A DNA stretch of 64,000 nt from Roseisolibacter agri (GTDB taxonomy: Bacteria; Gemmatimonadota; Gemmatimonadetes; Gemmatimonadales; Gemmatimonadaceae). The notes under the pieces were generated by a model. It was given only the letters and a program-made list of their open reading frames with translations. It had not been told where the DNA came from and did no database searches. A program made the translations under genes and the position numbers. The number at the start of each line of letters is the position of its first letter. Positions within the stretch are counted from its first letter, which is position 1. The stretch lies in the NCBI RefSeq assembly GCF_030159095.1, contig NZ_BRXS01000004.1:367673-431672 (forward strand), read 5' to 3'. Positions 1-8,712 of this stretch are shown piece after piece.

Positions 1-459
1 TTCGTCCCCATGGTCGTGCTGATGGGCGGGCCGCTCCTGCGCCCGCTGAGCAGCCTCCCCAGCGCGCGCCCCGGGTTCGCCTTCATGACGCCGGTGGGCT
101 TCGTCGGGCTGCCCTGGTGGGTCGTCGCGGTGGTCGTGGGGCGCGAGGTCTTCATGACCGTGTTCCGCCAGATCGCCGCGCGGCGCGGGCTTGTCATCGG
201 CGCCATCGGGCCCGCGAAGTGGAAGACGGGCTTCCAGTCGACGTGGGTGGGCGCCGCGTACTTCTGGTTCTTCGCGCAGACGCTCGCCCAGCGGTCGGGC
301 TGGGAGGGCACCGCGGGCTGGCGCGCGTGGGCGTACTTCAACGGCATCGCCGGCGCGCTGGCGATGGTCGGCGCGGTGGGGCTGACGCTCTACTCGCTCG
401 CGCTCTACCTGCACCGCTACGGCGGGATCCTGCGCGCGCCCGCGCCCGCGCGGCGCTGA
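1..459 (+). CDS. pgsA: CDP-diacylglycerol--glycerol-3-phosphate 3-phosphatidyltransferase, C-terminal part
   Basis: The reading frame is open from the first base, so the gene begins upstream of the window and only about 152 C-terminal residues are present. The visible part has several hydrophobic segments and the stretch PWWVVAVVVGREVFMTVFRQ, followed by GPAKWKTGFQ. This closely follows the PgsA pattern in which a GRE/GRD-type turn precedes an AAxG...GKxKT element. PgsA is an inner-membrane enzyme making phosphatidylglycerol phosphate from CDP-diacylglycerol and glycerol-3-phosphate. The CDP-alcohol phosphotransferase signature lies outside the window, so the exact substrate rests on the C-terminal resemblance. 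cinA follows 62 bases downstream, a common pgsA-cinA arrangement. Confidence 0.8.
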   Translation, partial: FVPMVVLMGGPLLRPLSSLPSARPGFAFMTPVGFVGLPWWVVAVVVGREVFMTVFRQIAARRGLVIGAIGPAKWKTGFQSTWVGAAYFWFFAQTLAQRSGWEGTAGWRAWAYFNGIAGALAMVGAVGLTLYSLALYLHRYGGILRAPAPARR

Positions 460-509
460 GCGGCGGCCGGGCACGCGCCTCGCGGGCACTCGGCGCGCGG
501 CGGCGCGGT

Positions 510-515
510 TAGCTT
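510..515 (+). promoter_or_regulatory. Candidate -10 element just upstream of cinA
   Basis: The hexamer TAGCTT ends six bases before the cinA ATG. There is no Shine-Dalgarno-like purine run in between. A transcript starting 6-7 bases after this hexamer would begin at the ATG itself, so cinA may be read from a leaderless mRNA. I see no convincing -35 hexamer. Confidence 0.35.
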
Positions 516-521
516 ACCGCC

Positions 522-1808
522 ATGCGCATCGAGATCCTCACGATCGGCGACGAGCTGCTGCTCGGCTTCACCATCGACACGAACGGCGCGCACCTCGCGC
601 GCGAGCTCGCATCGGTCGGCATCGAGATCGTGCGGCGCAGCTCCGTGGGCGACGGCGCGGAGGACATCGCGGCCGCGGTGCGCGAGGCGCTCGACCGCAC
701 GGGCGCGGTGATCACCACCGGCGGGCTCGGTCCCACCGCCGACGACCTCACCAAGCCGTCGATCGCCGCGCTGTTCGGCCGCGCGATGGTGATGGACGCC
801 GAGCATCTCGCGTGGCTGGAGGAGCGCTGGCGCACGCGCTTCGGCGGCGAGCTGCCGCACTCCAACCGCCAGCAGGCGCTGATGCCCGAGGGCGCGCGCA
901 AGCTCGTGAACCGCCACGGCTCCGCGCCCGGCGTGTGGCTCGAGGACGAACGCGGACGCTGGGTCGCGATGCTGCCCGGCGTCCCGCGCGAGATGCGCGG
1001 CATGCTCGCCGACGAGCTGGGACCGATCCTGCGCGAGCGCGCGGCGCGCGAGCAGGCGGCGCGCGGCGCGACGGGCGAGCCGACCGTGGTGCGCTCGCGC
1101 ACGCTGCGCACGACGGCCATCGCCGAGAGCGCGATCGCGGACCGACTCGGCGACCTCGCGCGCGGCATGGACGGCCTCTCCCTCGCGTACCTGCCCGGGC
1201 ACGAGGGCGTCGACCTGCGGCTCACCGCGCGCGACCGCACCGCCGCCGACGCCGACGCGGCGCTGGCGCGCGGCATCGACGCGCTGCGCGCGCACGTCGC
1301 GCAGTGGGCGTACGGCGAGGACGCGACCGACATGGCGCAGGTGATCCTCGAGCGCTGTCGCGCGGACGGCCTCACGCTCGCCGTGGCCGAGAGCTGCACG
1401 GGCGGCCTGCTGGGCGCGCGGCTCACGAGCGTGCCGGGGTCGAGCGACGTCTTCCTCGGCGGCGTCATCTCGTACGCGAACGCGGTGAAGGTGGACGCGC
1501 TCGGCGTGCCGGCCGAGATGCTGCGGGAGCACGGCGCGGTGAGCGAGCCGGTGGCGGCGCGGATGGCGCGCGGGGCGCGCGAGCGGCTGGGCGCGCGCAT
1601 CGGCGTCGCGATCACCGGCGTCGCGGGGCCCGGCGGCGGCACGGAGGAGAAGCCCGTGGGCACGGTGTGGACGGCCGTCGACGTCGACGGCGAGGTCCGC
1701 ACGCACCGCAGCGTGTTCATCGGCGACCGCGCCGAGATCCGCTTCCGCGCGAGCCAGTTCGCGCTGGAGCTGGTGCGTCGGACGCTCGCACGTCCCGCGG
1801 CCGACTAG
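522..1808 (+). CDS. cinA: CinA: MoCF-like domain fused to nicotinamide-nucleotide amidase
   Basis: This is a full-length two-domain CinA of 428 residues. The N-terminal domain (about 1-170) is of the molybdenum-cofactor-binding type and begins MRIEILTIGDELLLG, with the GGLGPTADD loop; in characterised homologues this domain has ADP-ribose pyrophosphatase activity. The C-terminal domain (about 270-420) is the PncC-type amidase, with the AESCTGG motif, VISYAN and GVAGPGGGTEEKPVGTVW. It deamidates nicotinamide mononucleotide in NAD recycling. The ATG at 522 starts directly at the conserved N-terminus. The pgsA-cinA order is common in bacteria. Confidence 0.95.
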   Translation: MRIEILTIGDELLLGFTIDTNGAHLARELASVGIEIVRRSSVGDGAEDIAAAVREALDRTGAVITTGGLGPTADDLTKPSIAALFGRAMVMDAEHLAWLEERWRTRFGGELPHSNRQQALMPEGARKLVNRHGSAPGVWLEDERGRWVAMLPGVPREMRGMLADELGPILRERAAREQAARGATGEPTVVRSRTLRTTAIAESAIADRLGDLARGMDGLSLAYLPGHEGVDLRLTARDRTAADADAALARGIDALRAHVAQWAYGEDATDMAQVILERCRADGLTLAVAESCTGGLLGARLTSVPGSSDVFLGGVISYANAVKVDALGVPAEMLREHGAVSEPVAARMARGARERLGARIGVAITGVAGPGGGTEEKPVGTVWTAVDVDGEVRTHRSVFIGDRAEIRFRASQFALELVRRTLARPAAD

Positions 1809-1966
1809 CCCCCGCTCCGCACCCTTCGCGATCTTCCGCGATCGCCCGAATCCTGCCGGATCGGCAGCCGTAGGGGGCATGTCCGTTGCACCCCTCCGGA
1901 GCGTCCGGCCTTCCGTGGCTCCGCCGCCACGCATGCCGTCCTCACGCTCTCGCCGCACCTTCGATC

Positions 1967-2518
1967 ATGACCGCTCCCGACCAGATCACGCCTGACGACC
2001 AGCCTGCCGCGACGACGACCGACGCGGAGGCCGGCACCCGCGCCGACGCGGAGGCCGCCGTCGGCACCGACGACCTCGCGCGCCAGCTGGAGGAGCAGCG
2101 CGATCGGTACCTGCGCCTGGCCGCGGAGTACGACAACCATCGCCGGCGCTCGCAGCGCGAGCGCGCCGAGGCGGGCGGGAAGGCGCAGGCCGACCTCGTG
2201 AAGCACCTCGTCGACGCGCTCGACGACCTCGCGCGCTTCGCGCACGTCGATCCCGCGACCACGGACGCGACGACGATCGTCGAGGGCGTGGCGATGGTCG
2301 AGCGGAAGCTGCTCAAGACGCTCGGCAACGCCGGGCTGCAGATCGTCGATCCGGTGGACCAGCCGTTCGATCCCGCGCTGCACGAGGCGCTCGGCACCGA
2401 GCCCGCGCAGAGCCGCGATGCCGACCACCTGGTCGCGCGCGTCTACCAGCCGGGGTACGTGTTCGCCGGCCAGCTGCTGCGACCCGCGCGCGTCGTCGTG
2501 CGTCAGTACAACGGCTGA
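1967..2518 (+). CDS. grpE: GrpE nucleotide exchange factor
   Basis: GrpE is the cochaperone that releases ADP from DnaK. A non-conserved acidic and Ala/Thr-rich N-terminus is followed by a predicted coiled coil (LARQLEEQRDRYLRLAAEYDN) and the four-helix and beta-wing part ending QPGYVFAGQLLRPARVVV, which matches the conserved GrpE C-terminus. I chose the ATG at 1967 (MTAPDQI...), giving 183 residues. A TTG-started extension to 1886 adds only non-conserved residues. dnaJ follows 69 bases downstream. No CIRCE or other heat-shock operator is visible upstream, and hrcA and dnaK are not adjacent. Confidence 0.9.
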   Translation: MTAPDQITPDDQPAATTTDAEAGTRADAEAAVGTDDLARQLEEQRDRYLRLAAEYDNHRRRSQRERAEAGGKAQADLVKHLVDALDDLARFAHVDPATTDATTIVEGVAMVERKLLKTLGNAGLQIVDPVDQPFDPALHEALGTEPAQSRDADHLVARVYQPGYVFAGQLLRPARVVVRQYNG

Positions 2519-2587
2519 CCGCGCGCCGTCAGCCGCACCCGCGTCCGACCGCACCTCCCGCCTCTCCTCTCCCTCCCGCCGCCACGC

Positions 2588-3727
2588 ATGCCGCAGGGCA
2601 AGGACTACTACGCCGTGCTCGGGGTGACGCCCACGGCCACGCAGGACGAGATCAAGAAGCAGTACCGGCGTCTGGCGAAGCAGTACCACCCGGACGCCAA
2701 CAAGGACGATCCGAAGGCGTCCGATCGCTTCAAGGAGATCTCCGAGGCGTACGGCGTCGTGGGCGACGCGGAGAAGCGGAAGCAGTACGACGACATGCGC
2801 CGGCTCGGCGCGTTCACGAACTTCGGCGGCGGCGCGCGCCCCGGTGCGCAGCGCCCCGGTGCGAGCGGCCCCGCCGGCGCGCCGGGCGCGGGCGGCGCGG
2901 GCTTCGACTTCTCGAACATCGACGTCGGCGGCATCGGCGGCTTCGGCGACATCTTCAGCACGCTGTTCGGCGGCGGCGCGCGCCCGGGCGCGCGTGGCGC
3001 GCCGGAGGCGGGGCAGTCGCTCGAGGTCACCATCGAGATCCCGTTCCGCACCGCGGCGCTGGGCGGCAAGGTGCCCGTGGAGCTCGAGGTCACCGAGGAG
3101 TGCGGCACCTGCCGCGGCAGCGGCGGCGCGCCCGGCGCGTCGATGAAGCAGTGCCCCGAGTGCAGCGGCCGCGGGACGATCTCGTTCGGCCAGGGCGGCT
3201 TCGCCGTCAACCGGCCGTGCCCGATGTGCCTCGGCCGCGGGCAGATCCCCTCGGAGCCGTGCCCGACGTGCAAGGGCGCGGGCCAGGTGCGCACGCGCAA
3301 GAAGGTGCTCGTCACCGTGCCCGAGGGCGCGGACACGGGCACGCGCCTGCGCCTGAAGGGGCAGGGCGGGAAGGGCCCGCACGGCGGGCCGCCGGGCGAC
3401 CTCGTGATCAACTTCGCCGTCACGCCCGACCGCTTCTTCAAGCGCGAGGGGCTCGACGTCATCGCCACCGTGCCGCTCAACGTCGCGCAGGCCACGCTCG
3501 GCTCGAAGATCAGCGTGAAGACGCTCGACGGGAAGAAGGCGACCGTGCGCATCCCGGCCGGCACCGCGAGCGGCCGCCGCTTCCGCATCCGGGGGCAGGG
3601 CATCCCGAAGGGCGAGCATCGCGGCGACATGATCGTCGAGACGACGATCACCGTGCCCGAGTCGCTGAGCGACGAGCAGCGCGCGCTGATGGAGAAGTTC
3701 GCGGAGGCGGCGAACCTCCGGCACTGA
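2588..3727 (+). CDS. dnaJ: Chaperone protein DnaJ (type I)
   Basis: DnaJ is the J-domain cochaperone that stimulates DnaK ATPase. The J domain (residues 1-70) contains the HPD tripeptide ([11 protein letters not shown]). A Gly/Ala/Pro-rich linker follows (about 75-140). The zinc-finger region has four CxxCxGxG repeats: [24 protein letters not shown] and CPTCKGAG. The C-terminal substrate-binding domain is complete. At 379 residues it has the usual type I length. It sits directly after grpE and is probably co-transcribed with it. Confidence 0.95.
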   Translation: MPQGKDYYAVLGVTPTATQDEIKKQYRRLAKQYHPDANKDDPKASDRFKEISEAYGVVGDAEKRKQYDDMRRLGAFTNFGGGARPGAQRPGASGPAGAPGAGGAGFDFSNIDVGGIGGFGDIFSTLFGGGARPGARGAPEAGQSLEVTIEIPFRTAALGGKVPVELEVTEECGTCRGSGGAPGASMKQCPECSGRGTISFGQGGFAVNRPCPMCLGRGQIPSEPCPTCKGAGQVRTRKKVLVTVPEGADTGTRLRLKGQGGKGPHGGPPGDLVINFAVTPDRFFKREGLDVIATVPLNVAQATLGSKISVKTLDGKKATVRIPAGTASGRRFRIRGQGIPKGEHRGDMIVETTITVPESLSDEQRALMEKFAEAANLRH

Positions 3728-3813
3728 GCGCCGCGGCGCCGAACGCGCCGAACGCGCCGTGAACTCCCGGGCGGTGTGCTCGTCCTGAGGAGGGCTCACT
3801 CCTTCTCGGGAAC

Positions 3814-5277
3814 ATGCACGCGCACTCGTTAGACACCGCACGACCGAACGTCCTCCGCTCGCTTCGCACGCTCGCCTGCGCCGCCATGTCGGCGCTCGCG
3901 GCGTGCACCGATCCCGCGTCCGCACCCGCCGCGCCACTCGCGGTTTCGGTCACGCCCGCCACGATCACGTGCGCGGCGGGGCGCTCGGTCACCATCCGCG
4001 CGACCGTCACCGGCGGCGATGCGACGCCGGGCCACGCGACGCCGAAGGTGGCGTTCGCCGCGGCCGACGGTCACACGACGGTCGCGAACGGCAGTGGCGG
4101 CACCGCGGAGGTGCGGTGCTCCAGCCGCGGATCCGGATCGGTCGTCGCGTGGGCCGTGGACGGCTGGCGGCACACGATCGTCCGCGTGCCGGTGGTGGTG
4201 GCGCCACGGCCCACGAGCATCGTGCTCTTCGCGACGCCCAAGATGCTGGCGGACTTCGAGAACCCGCGGCCGGGCGTCGCCGCGTTCCTGCGGCACTACG
4301 AGGCGCTGACGGCGCGCGCGTCCGAGGTCGTGGTGATCTTCGCCGTCGGCAACAGCGAGCACATGCTGATGTACCGCGGGCCGCGCTTCGCCGACGACTC
4401 GGTGATGTGGGCGCGCTACACGAACGGGAAGGACGTCCCCGCGTTCGACCGCAAGCTGCGCTTCCGGCAGATCGCGGGGATCGTGCGTGCGTTCCGCGAG
4501 GAGGGCGCGGCGCAGGGCCTCACGGTGAAGGTGTTCGACCAGATCGATCCCGGGCCGGAGATGGCCTGGGAGTACTGGAAGTACACGCGCCATCCGGAGT
4601 GCATGGACCTGCGCTTCGACAGCTTCGACATCCGCGGGCGGCTGCGCCCCGACTCGCTGACGTACGCGAGCGCGCCCGACGGCGCGCCGGCGGGGAAGCT
4701 GTGCGGGGAGTTCATCGTCGACCAGGCGGCCGCGTACCTGCGCGACCTCGGCTTCGACGGCATCCTGTACGGCAACCAGTTCGGCACGCGCGGCAAGTGG
4801 GAGCCGGGGCGTGGCCCGGGCTACAGCGCGGCCGAGGCGGCGGCGATCCAGTCGTTCCTCGACTACTCGCGCCGCGCGTTCGGAGCGCGCGAGATCATGT
4901 GGTTCGACTCCTACAACAACGTCGACGTCGAGCGCACCACGTTCAGCTTCCCCGCGACCGGATACCAGGCGTTCGACTACCTGATGGCGTCGGGCTTCTG
5001 CGTCATCACCGACACGCCGCGCTACCTCGACAACCTGAAGAGCAAGCTGACGCTCGTGCCCGGGCCGCGCATCCTCGCGACGCTGGACTACGTGGACCCG
5101 TGGTACACCTACGCCTCGATGCGCGACTTCCCGGACGAGTCGCGGCGTCTGGAGGACATCGCGGTGCAGTACCGCGATCGGATCGACGGGCTGGTGTTCT
5201 TCGCGAACGGTCCCGACGGCGCACCGGTGCCGCGCGGCACGATCGACGCGTTCGCGGCGCGCTTCTACGGCAACTAG
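3814..5277 (+). CDS. Predicted lipoprotein of unknown function with an N-terminal Ig-like domain
   Basis: This 487-residue protein has a signal sequence with a lipobox-like end (SALAAC, Cys about residue 31). Residues 40-130 look like an Ig-like beta domain with the pattern VTPATITCAAGRSVTI and a second Cys. The same two-cysteine pattern occurs at the start of the large protein at 47441. The rest, about 135-487, is rich in Asp, Trp and Tyr and has a repetitive alpha/beta character (DQAAAYLRDLGFDGILYGN, EIMWFDSYNNVD), suggesting a TIM-barrel fold of glycoside-hydrolase type. I cannot name a family or catalytic residues, so no function is assigned. The stop codon overlaps that of the convergent mnmA gene. 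Confidence 0.75.
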   Translation: MHAHSLDTARPNVLRSLRTLACAAMSALAACTDPASAPAAPLAVSVTPATITCAAGRSVTIRATVTGGDATPGHATPKVAFAAADGHTTVANGSGGTAEVRCSSRGSGSVVAWAVDGWRHTIVRVPVVVAPRPTSIVLFATPKMLADFENPRPGVAAFLRHYEALTARASEVVVIFAVGNSEHMLMYRGPRFADDSVMWARYTNGKDVPAFDRKLRFRQIAGIVRAFREEGAAQGLTVKVFDQIDPGPEMAWEYWKYTRHPECMDLRFDSFDIRGRLRPDSLTYASAPDGAPAGKLCGEFIVDQAAAYLRDLGFDGILYGNQFGTRGKWEPGRGPGYSAAEAAAIQSFLDYSRRAFGAREIMWFDSYNNVDVERTTFSFPATGYQAFDYLMASGFCVITDTPRYLDNLKSKLTLVPGPRILATLDYVDPWYTYASMRDFPDESRRLEDIAVQYRDRIDGLVFFANGPDGAPVPRGTIDAFAARFYGN

Positions 5278-6407
5278 GCCGCGAGCACGGGCAGTGCGAG
5301 CCGCTGTCCCACCGCGGCGTCGATGAAGCCGCCGCCGAGGAGCTGCGCGCCGTCGTAGAACACCGCGGACTGGCCGGGCGTGATCGCGGCCACCGGCTCC
5401 TGCAGCGCGACCTCGACGAGGTCGCCCGCCGCGCGCACCAGCTCCGCGGCGACGGCGCGCGCGCGGTGCCGCACCTGCACGTCGAGCATCGTGCCGACGG
5501 CGGGTGCGTCGACCAGCCAGTTCACGCCGCGCGCGACGAGCCCGCGGCCCAGCAGCTGCTCGCGCGGGCCGATGACGACCGCGCGCTCGGCGGGGCGGAT
5601 CGCGACGACGTACATGGGCTCCGCGAAGCCGCCCGGCAGCCCGCGCCGCTGGCCGATGGTGAAGCGCGCATGTCCGTCGTGCTCGCCGACCACGCGGCCG
5701 TTCGCCGTGACGATCGGACCGCGCGACAGCGATGGCGCGTCGGCGCCGAGGCGCTGGCGGATGATCTTCGTGTGGTCGCCGTCGGGAACGAAGCAGATGT
5801 CCTGGCTCTCGACCTTCTCGGAGACGACCGCGAGGCCCAGGCGCCGCGCCATCGCGCGCGTCTCGGCCTTCGTGCCGTCGCCGACGGGCAGCAGCATGCG
5901 CGACACGACCGCGCGGTCGACGCCCCACAGGAAGTACGTCTGGTCCTTCGACAGGTCCTGGCCGCGCAGCAGCCGGCCGTCCTGCACGCGCGCGTAGTGG
6001 CCCGTCGCGATCCACCGCGCGTCGATCGCGTCCGCCTTGCGCAGCAGGTCGCGGAACTTCGTGAACGTGTTGCAGCGCACGCACGGGATCGGCGTGCGCC
6101 CGCGCGCGTACTCCTGCACGAAGTCGTCGACGACGTCGGCGCCGAACCGGTCCTCGAGGTTCAGCACGTAGTGCGGCACGCCGAGCTGCTGGCACACACG
6201 CCGCGCGTCGTCGATCGAGTCGAGCGAGCAGCACGGGCGGTCGGGGACCTCCTCGCCGTAGCAGAACAGCTTCATCGTCGCGCCGACGACGTCGTAGCCC
6301 TGCTCGACCAGCAGCGCGGCGGCGACCGAGGAGTCCACGCCGCCGCTCATCGCCACCAGCACGCGCTCGGGCGTGCCCGCGGGCGAAGTCACCTGCGTGC
6401 TCACCAC
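5274..6407 (-). CDS. mnmA: tRNA-specific 2-thiouridylase MnmA
   Basis: MnmA uses ATP and persulfide sulfur to 2-thiolate U34 of Lys, Glu and Gln tRNAs. The PP-loop SGGVDSS is at residues 21-27. The catalytic cysteine pair is represented by Cys109 or Cys112 (PIPCVRCNTFTKF) and Cys205 (SQDICFVPDG). The barrel-like C-terminal part is complete (GQRRGLPGG, ITPGQSAVFYDG). The gene starts with adjacent GTG codons at 6407 and 6404, overlapping the end of the upstream cysteine desulfurase gene, so the sulfur donor and acceptor are translationally coupled. The length is 376-377 residues. Its stop codon shares CTAG with the convergent lipoprotein gene. Confidence 0.95.
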   Translation of the reverse strand: MVSTQVTSPAGTPERVLVAMSGGVDSSVAAALLVEQGYDVVGATMKLFCYGEEVPDRPCCSLDSIDDARRVCQQLGVPHYVLNLEDRFGADVVDDFVQEYARGRTPIPCVRCNTFTKFRDLLRKADAIDARWIATGHYARVQDGRLLRGQDLSKDQTYFLWGVDRAVVSRMLLPVGDGTKAETRAMARRLGLAVVSEKVESQDICFVPDGDHTKIIRQRLGADAPSLSRGPIVTANGRVVGEHDGHARFTIGQRRGLPGGFAEPMYVVAIRPAERAVVIGPREQLLGRGLVARGVNWLVDAPAVGTMLDVQVRHRARAVAAELVRAAGDLVEVALQEPVAAITPGQSAVFYDGAQLLGGGFIDAAVGQRLALPVLAA

Positions 6408-7570
6408 TCCGACGTCGCGCTGGCCGCGGCGCGCGCGCGCTCGACCAGGCGCGGGAAGACCGTTGCGACGCGCTCGATCTGCTCGGGCGTCGAGAGGCAG
6501 CCGAAGCTGAGGCGGATCGCGCCCGACGCGAGGTCGGGCGGCACGCCCATCGCCGTCAGCACGTGCGACGGCGCGGCGTTGCCGGTCTGGCACGCGGACC
6601 CGCCCGACGCCGCGATCCCCTGGAGATCCAGCGCCATCAGCAGCGACTCGGAGTCGATGCCGGGGATCGAGACGTTGCACACGTGCGGCGCACGCTCGCC
6701 GCCGCGGCCGTGGATCACCGCGTCGGGCACCGCGGCCAGCAGGCGCGCCTCGAACGCGTCGCGCAGCTCGCGCAGCCGCGTACACTCGGCGCCGTGCTCG
6801 CCCAGCGTCAGCTCGCACGCGACCGCGAGCCCGACGGCGAACGCGACGTTCTCGGTGCCGGGGCGGCGGCCGCGGTCCTGCGCGCCGCCGTAGAGCATCG
6901 GCTCCAGCGGCGTGCCGCGGCGGATGAAGATCGCGCCGATCCCCTTGGGCGCGCCGATCTTGTGGCCCGAGATCGTGAGCAGGTCCACCGGCAGCGTCGC
7001 GACGTCGATCGGCAGCTTGCCGAACGCCTGCACCGCGTCCGTGTGGAACGTCGCGCCGGCGCCCTTCGCGCGCGCCCCGAGCTCCGCGATCGGCTGCACG
7101 ACGCCGACCTCGTTGTTGACCCACATCACGGAGCACACGGCGACGTCGTCGCGCAGGGCGGCCGCGTAGGCATCGCGATCGATCTGTCCGTTGCCATCGA
7201 CCGGGACGATGCGCTCGTCCGCGCCGTCCTCGGCCGCGTGGTGCACCGCCGCCAGGATCGCCTTGTGCTCGATGGGCGACGTGACGATCGCGCGCCGGCC
7301 GCTCGCGCGCCGCGCGCGCCACGTGCCGAAGATCGCGAGGTTGTCGCCCTCGGTGCCGCCCGAGGTGAAGCACACCTCATCGGTGTGCGCGCCGAGGCAC
7401 CGCGCCACGCGCTCGCGCGCCTCGTCGAGCGCCGTCCGGGCCTCGCGCCCCCAGCGGTGCGCGCTCGACGGGTTGCCGAACCGGGGGCCGAGGAACGGCT
7501 CCATCGCGGCGCGCACTTCGTCGCGCACCGGCGTGGTGGCGGCGTGATCCAGGTAGATGGGCTCGGGCAT
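6401..7570 (-). CDS. iscS: Cysteine desulfurase (IscS/NifS family)
   Basis: This PLP enzyme removes sulfur from cysteine and holds it as a persulfide. The 389-residue protein has the N-terminus YLDHAATTPV, the PLP-binding SGHK with Lys204, and the persulfide loop SGGSACQTG with Cys327. The overlap with mnmA suggests that its main local role is sulfur supply for tRNA thiolation; general Fe-S assembly remains possible. No iscU, sufB or iscR is in the window. The exact subfamily (IscS versus NifS-like) is not settled by sequence reading alone. Confidence 0.9.
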   Translation of the reverse strand: MPEPIYLDHAATTPVRDEVRAAMEPFLGPRFGNPSSAHRWGREARTALDEARERVARCLGAHTDEVCFTSGGTEGDNLAIFGTWRARRASGRRAIVTSPIEHKAILAAVHHAAEDGADERIVPVDGNGQIDRDAYAAALRDDVAVCSVMWVNNEVGVVQPIAELGARAKGAGATFHTDAVQAFGKLPIDVATLPVDLLTISGHKIGAPKGIGAIFIRRGTPLEPMLYGGAQDRGRRPGTENVAFAVGLAVACELTLGEHGAECTRLRELRDAFEARLLAAVPDAVIHGRGGERAPHVCNVSIPGIDSESLLMALDLQGIAASGGSACQTGNAAPSHVLTAMGVPPDLASGAIRLSFGCLSTPEQIERVATVFPRLVERARAAASATSEW

Positions 7571-7575
7571 GCCGA

Positions 7576-7581
7576 AAGATA
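7576..7581 (-). promoter_or_regulatory. Candidate -10 element of iscS-mnmA
   Basis: On the minus strand TATCTT ends five bases before the ATG of the cysteine desulfurase gene, with no ribosome-binding site between. The placement fits a leaderless transcript. No clear -35 was found. Confidence 0.4.
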
Positions 7582-7668
7582 CGCCCCCCCGGCGCCTGCG
7601 GAATCGCTCGGGGCACTTCGGACGGCGCCCCCTTCCGCGCTGCCGCGACGGGAGTCCATCGTCTGCGC

Positions 7669-8712
7669 GTGTACGCCACGTGCCTCTTCTGCCACGCCTC
7701 CCTCGGCCGCAACGAGGTGCTGGAGGCGTTCCCCGTCGGCCGCCGCCTGGCGTACGACGCCGAGAAGGGCCGCCTGTGGGTCGTCTGCCGACGGTGCGAG
7801 CGCTGGAACCTCACCCCGGTCGAGGAGCGCTGGGAGGCCATCGACGCAGCCGAGCGGCTCTATCGGGGCACGCGGCTGCGGGCGGCGACCGACCAGGTGG
7901 GCCTGGCCCGCGTCGGCGACGGGCTGGAGCTGGTCCGGATCGGGCGGCCGCTGCGTCCGGAGTTCGCGGCCTGGCGCTACGGCGACCAGTTCGGGCGCCG
8001 CCGCACGCGGATGGCGGCGGCGGCCGGCTTCGGCATGCTCGGCGTCGGCGCGCTGATCGCCGGCGGGGTGGCGGCCGGCGTCGGTATCGGCGCCTTCGTC
8101 TGGCTGGGAGCGCAGACGGCCCAGCGCCTGGTGCGCGGCAACCCGGACGCCGTCGTGGCGCGCGTCCCGTACCTGCCCGATCACCCGGTCGTGGTGACGC
8201 GGCGGATGCTGGCGGAGACGCGCATCGTCGACGCGGCCGACGGCGCCCTGGGGCTCGAGGTGCGCGCGAACCGTGCGCGCTGGTACTTCGAGGGGGACGA
8301 GGCGCAGCGCGCGCTCGCCCAGCTCATCCCGGCGGTGAACCGCTTCGGCGGGTCGCCGGACACGGTGCGCGGCGCGGTCGCGCGCATCGAGGAGGCCGGA
8401 GGGCCCGAGGGCTACCTCGCGCGGCTGCGCGGCATTGGCGCGCTCACGCGTCTGCCCGCGCGCGAGACGGAGTCGCACTGGTGGGGGAAGGACGAGATCC
8501 CGCAGACGGGGCTCTACGCGCTGCGGCCGGTCGACCGGCTGGCCGTCGAGATGGTCGCGCACGAGGAGCGGGAGCGGAGAGCGCTGCTCGACGGCGAGCT
8601 GGCGTCGCTGGAGCGCGCGTGGCGCGAGGCCGAGGAGATCGCCGCCATCGCCGACGGCCTGCTGGAGCCGCAGGGACTTGGCGCGCGGATCGCCGCGCTG
8701 CGCGGCCGCTAG
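7669..8712 (+). CDS. Zinc-ribbon membrane protein of unknown function
   Basis: This 347-residue protein starts at GTG with MYATCLFCHASLG. A second CxxC pair (VCRRCERW) follows about 35 residues later, so residues 4-45 probably form a small zinc ribbon. A glycine/alanine-rich hydrophobic segment at about 125-150 (GMLGVGALIAGGVAAGVGIG) is a likely membrane helix or hairpin. The C-terminal half (about 170-347) is soluble and ends in a charged helical region. I do not recognise the family. It is divergent from iscS, and its TAG stop shares CTAG with kynB. Confidence 0.7.
   Translation: MYATCLFCHASLGRNEVLEAFPVGRRLAYDAEKGRLWVVCRRCERWNLTPVEERWEAIDAAERLYRGTRLRAATDQVGLARVGDGLELVRIGRPLRPEFAAWRYGDQFGRRRTRMAAAAGFGMLGVGALIAGGVAAGVGIGAFVWLGAQTAQRLVRGNPDAVVARVPYLPDHPVVVTRRMLAETRIVDAADGALGLEVRANRARWYFEGDEAQRALAQLIPAVNRFGGSPDTVRGAVARIEEAGGPEGYLARLRGIGALTRLPARETESHWWGKDEIPQTGLYALRPVDRLAVEMVAHEERERRALLDGELASLERAWREAEEIAAIADGLLEPQGLGARIAALRGR

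Noticed and set aside
1809-1966. Search for a heat-shock operator before grpE
   Set aside because: No TTAGCACTC-N9-GAGTGCTAA-like inverted repeat is found; hrcA is not adjacent either.
3814-5277. Assignment of the lipoprotein to a named glycoside hydrolase family
   Set aside because: No diagnostic catalytic motif could be identified by reading, so only a barrel-like fold is suggested.
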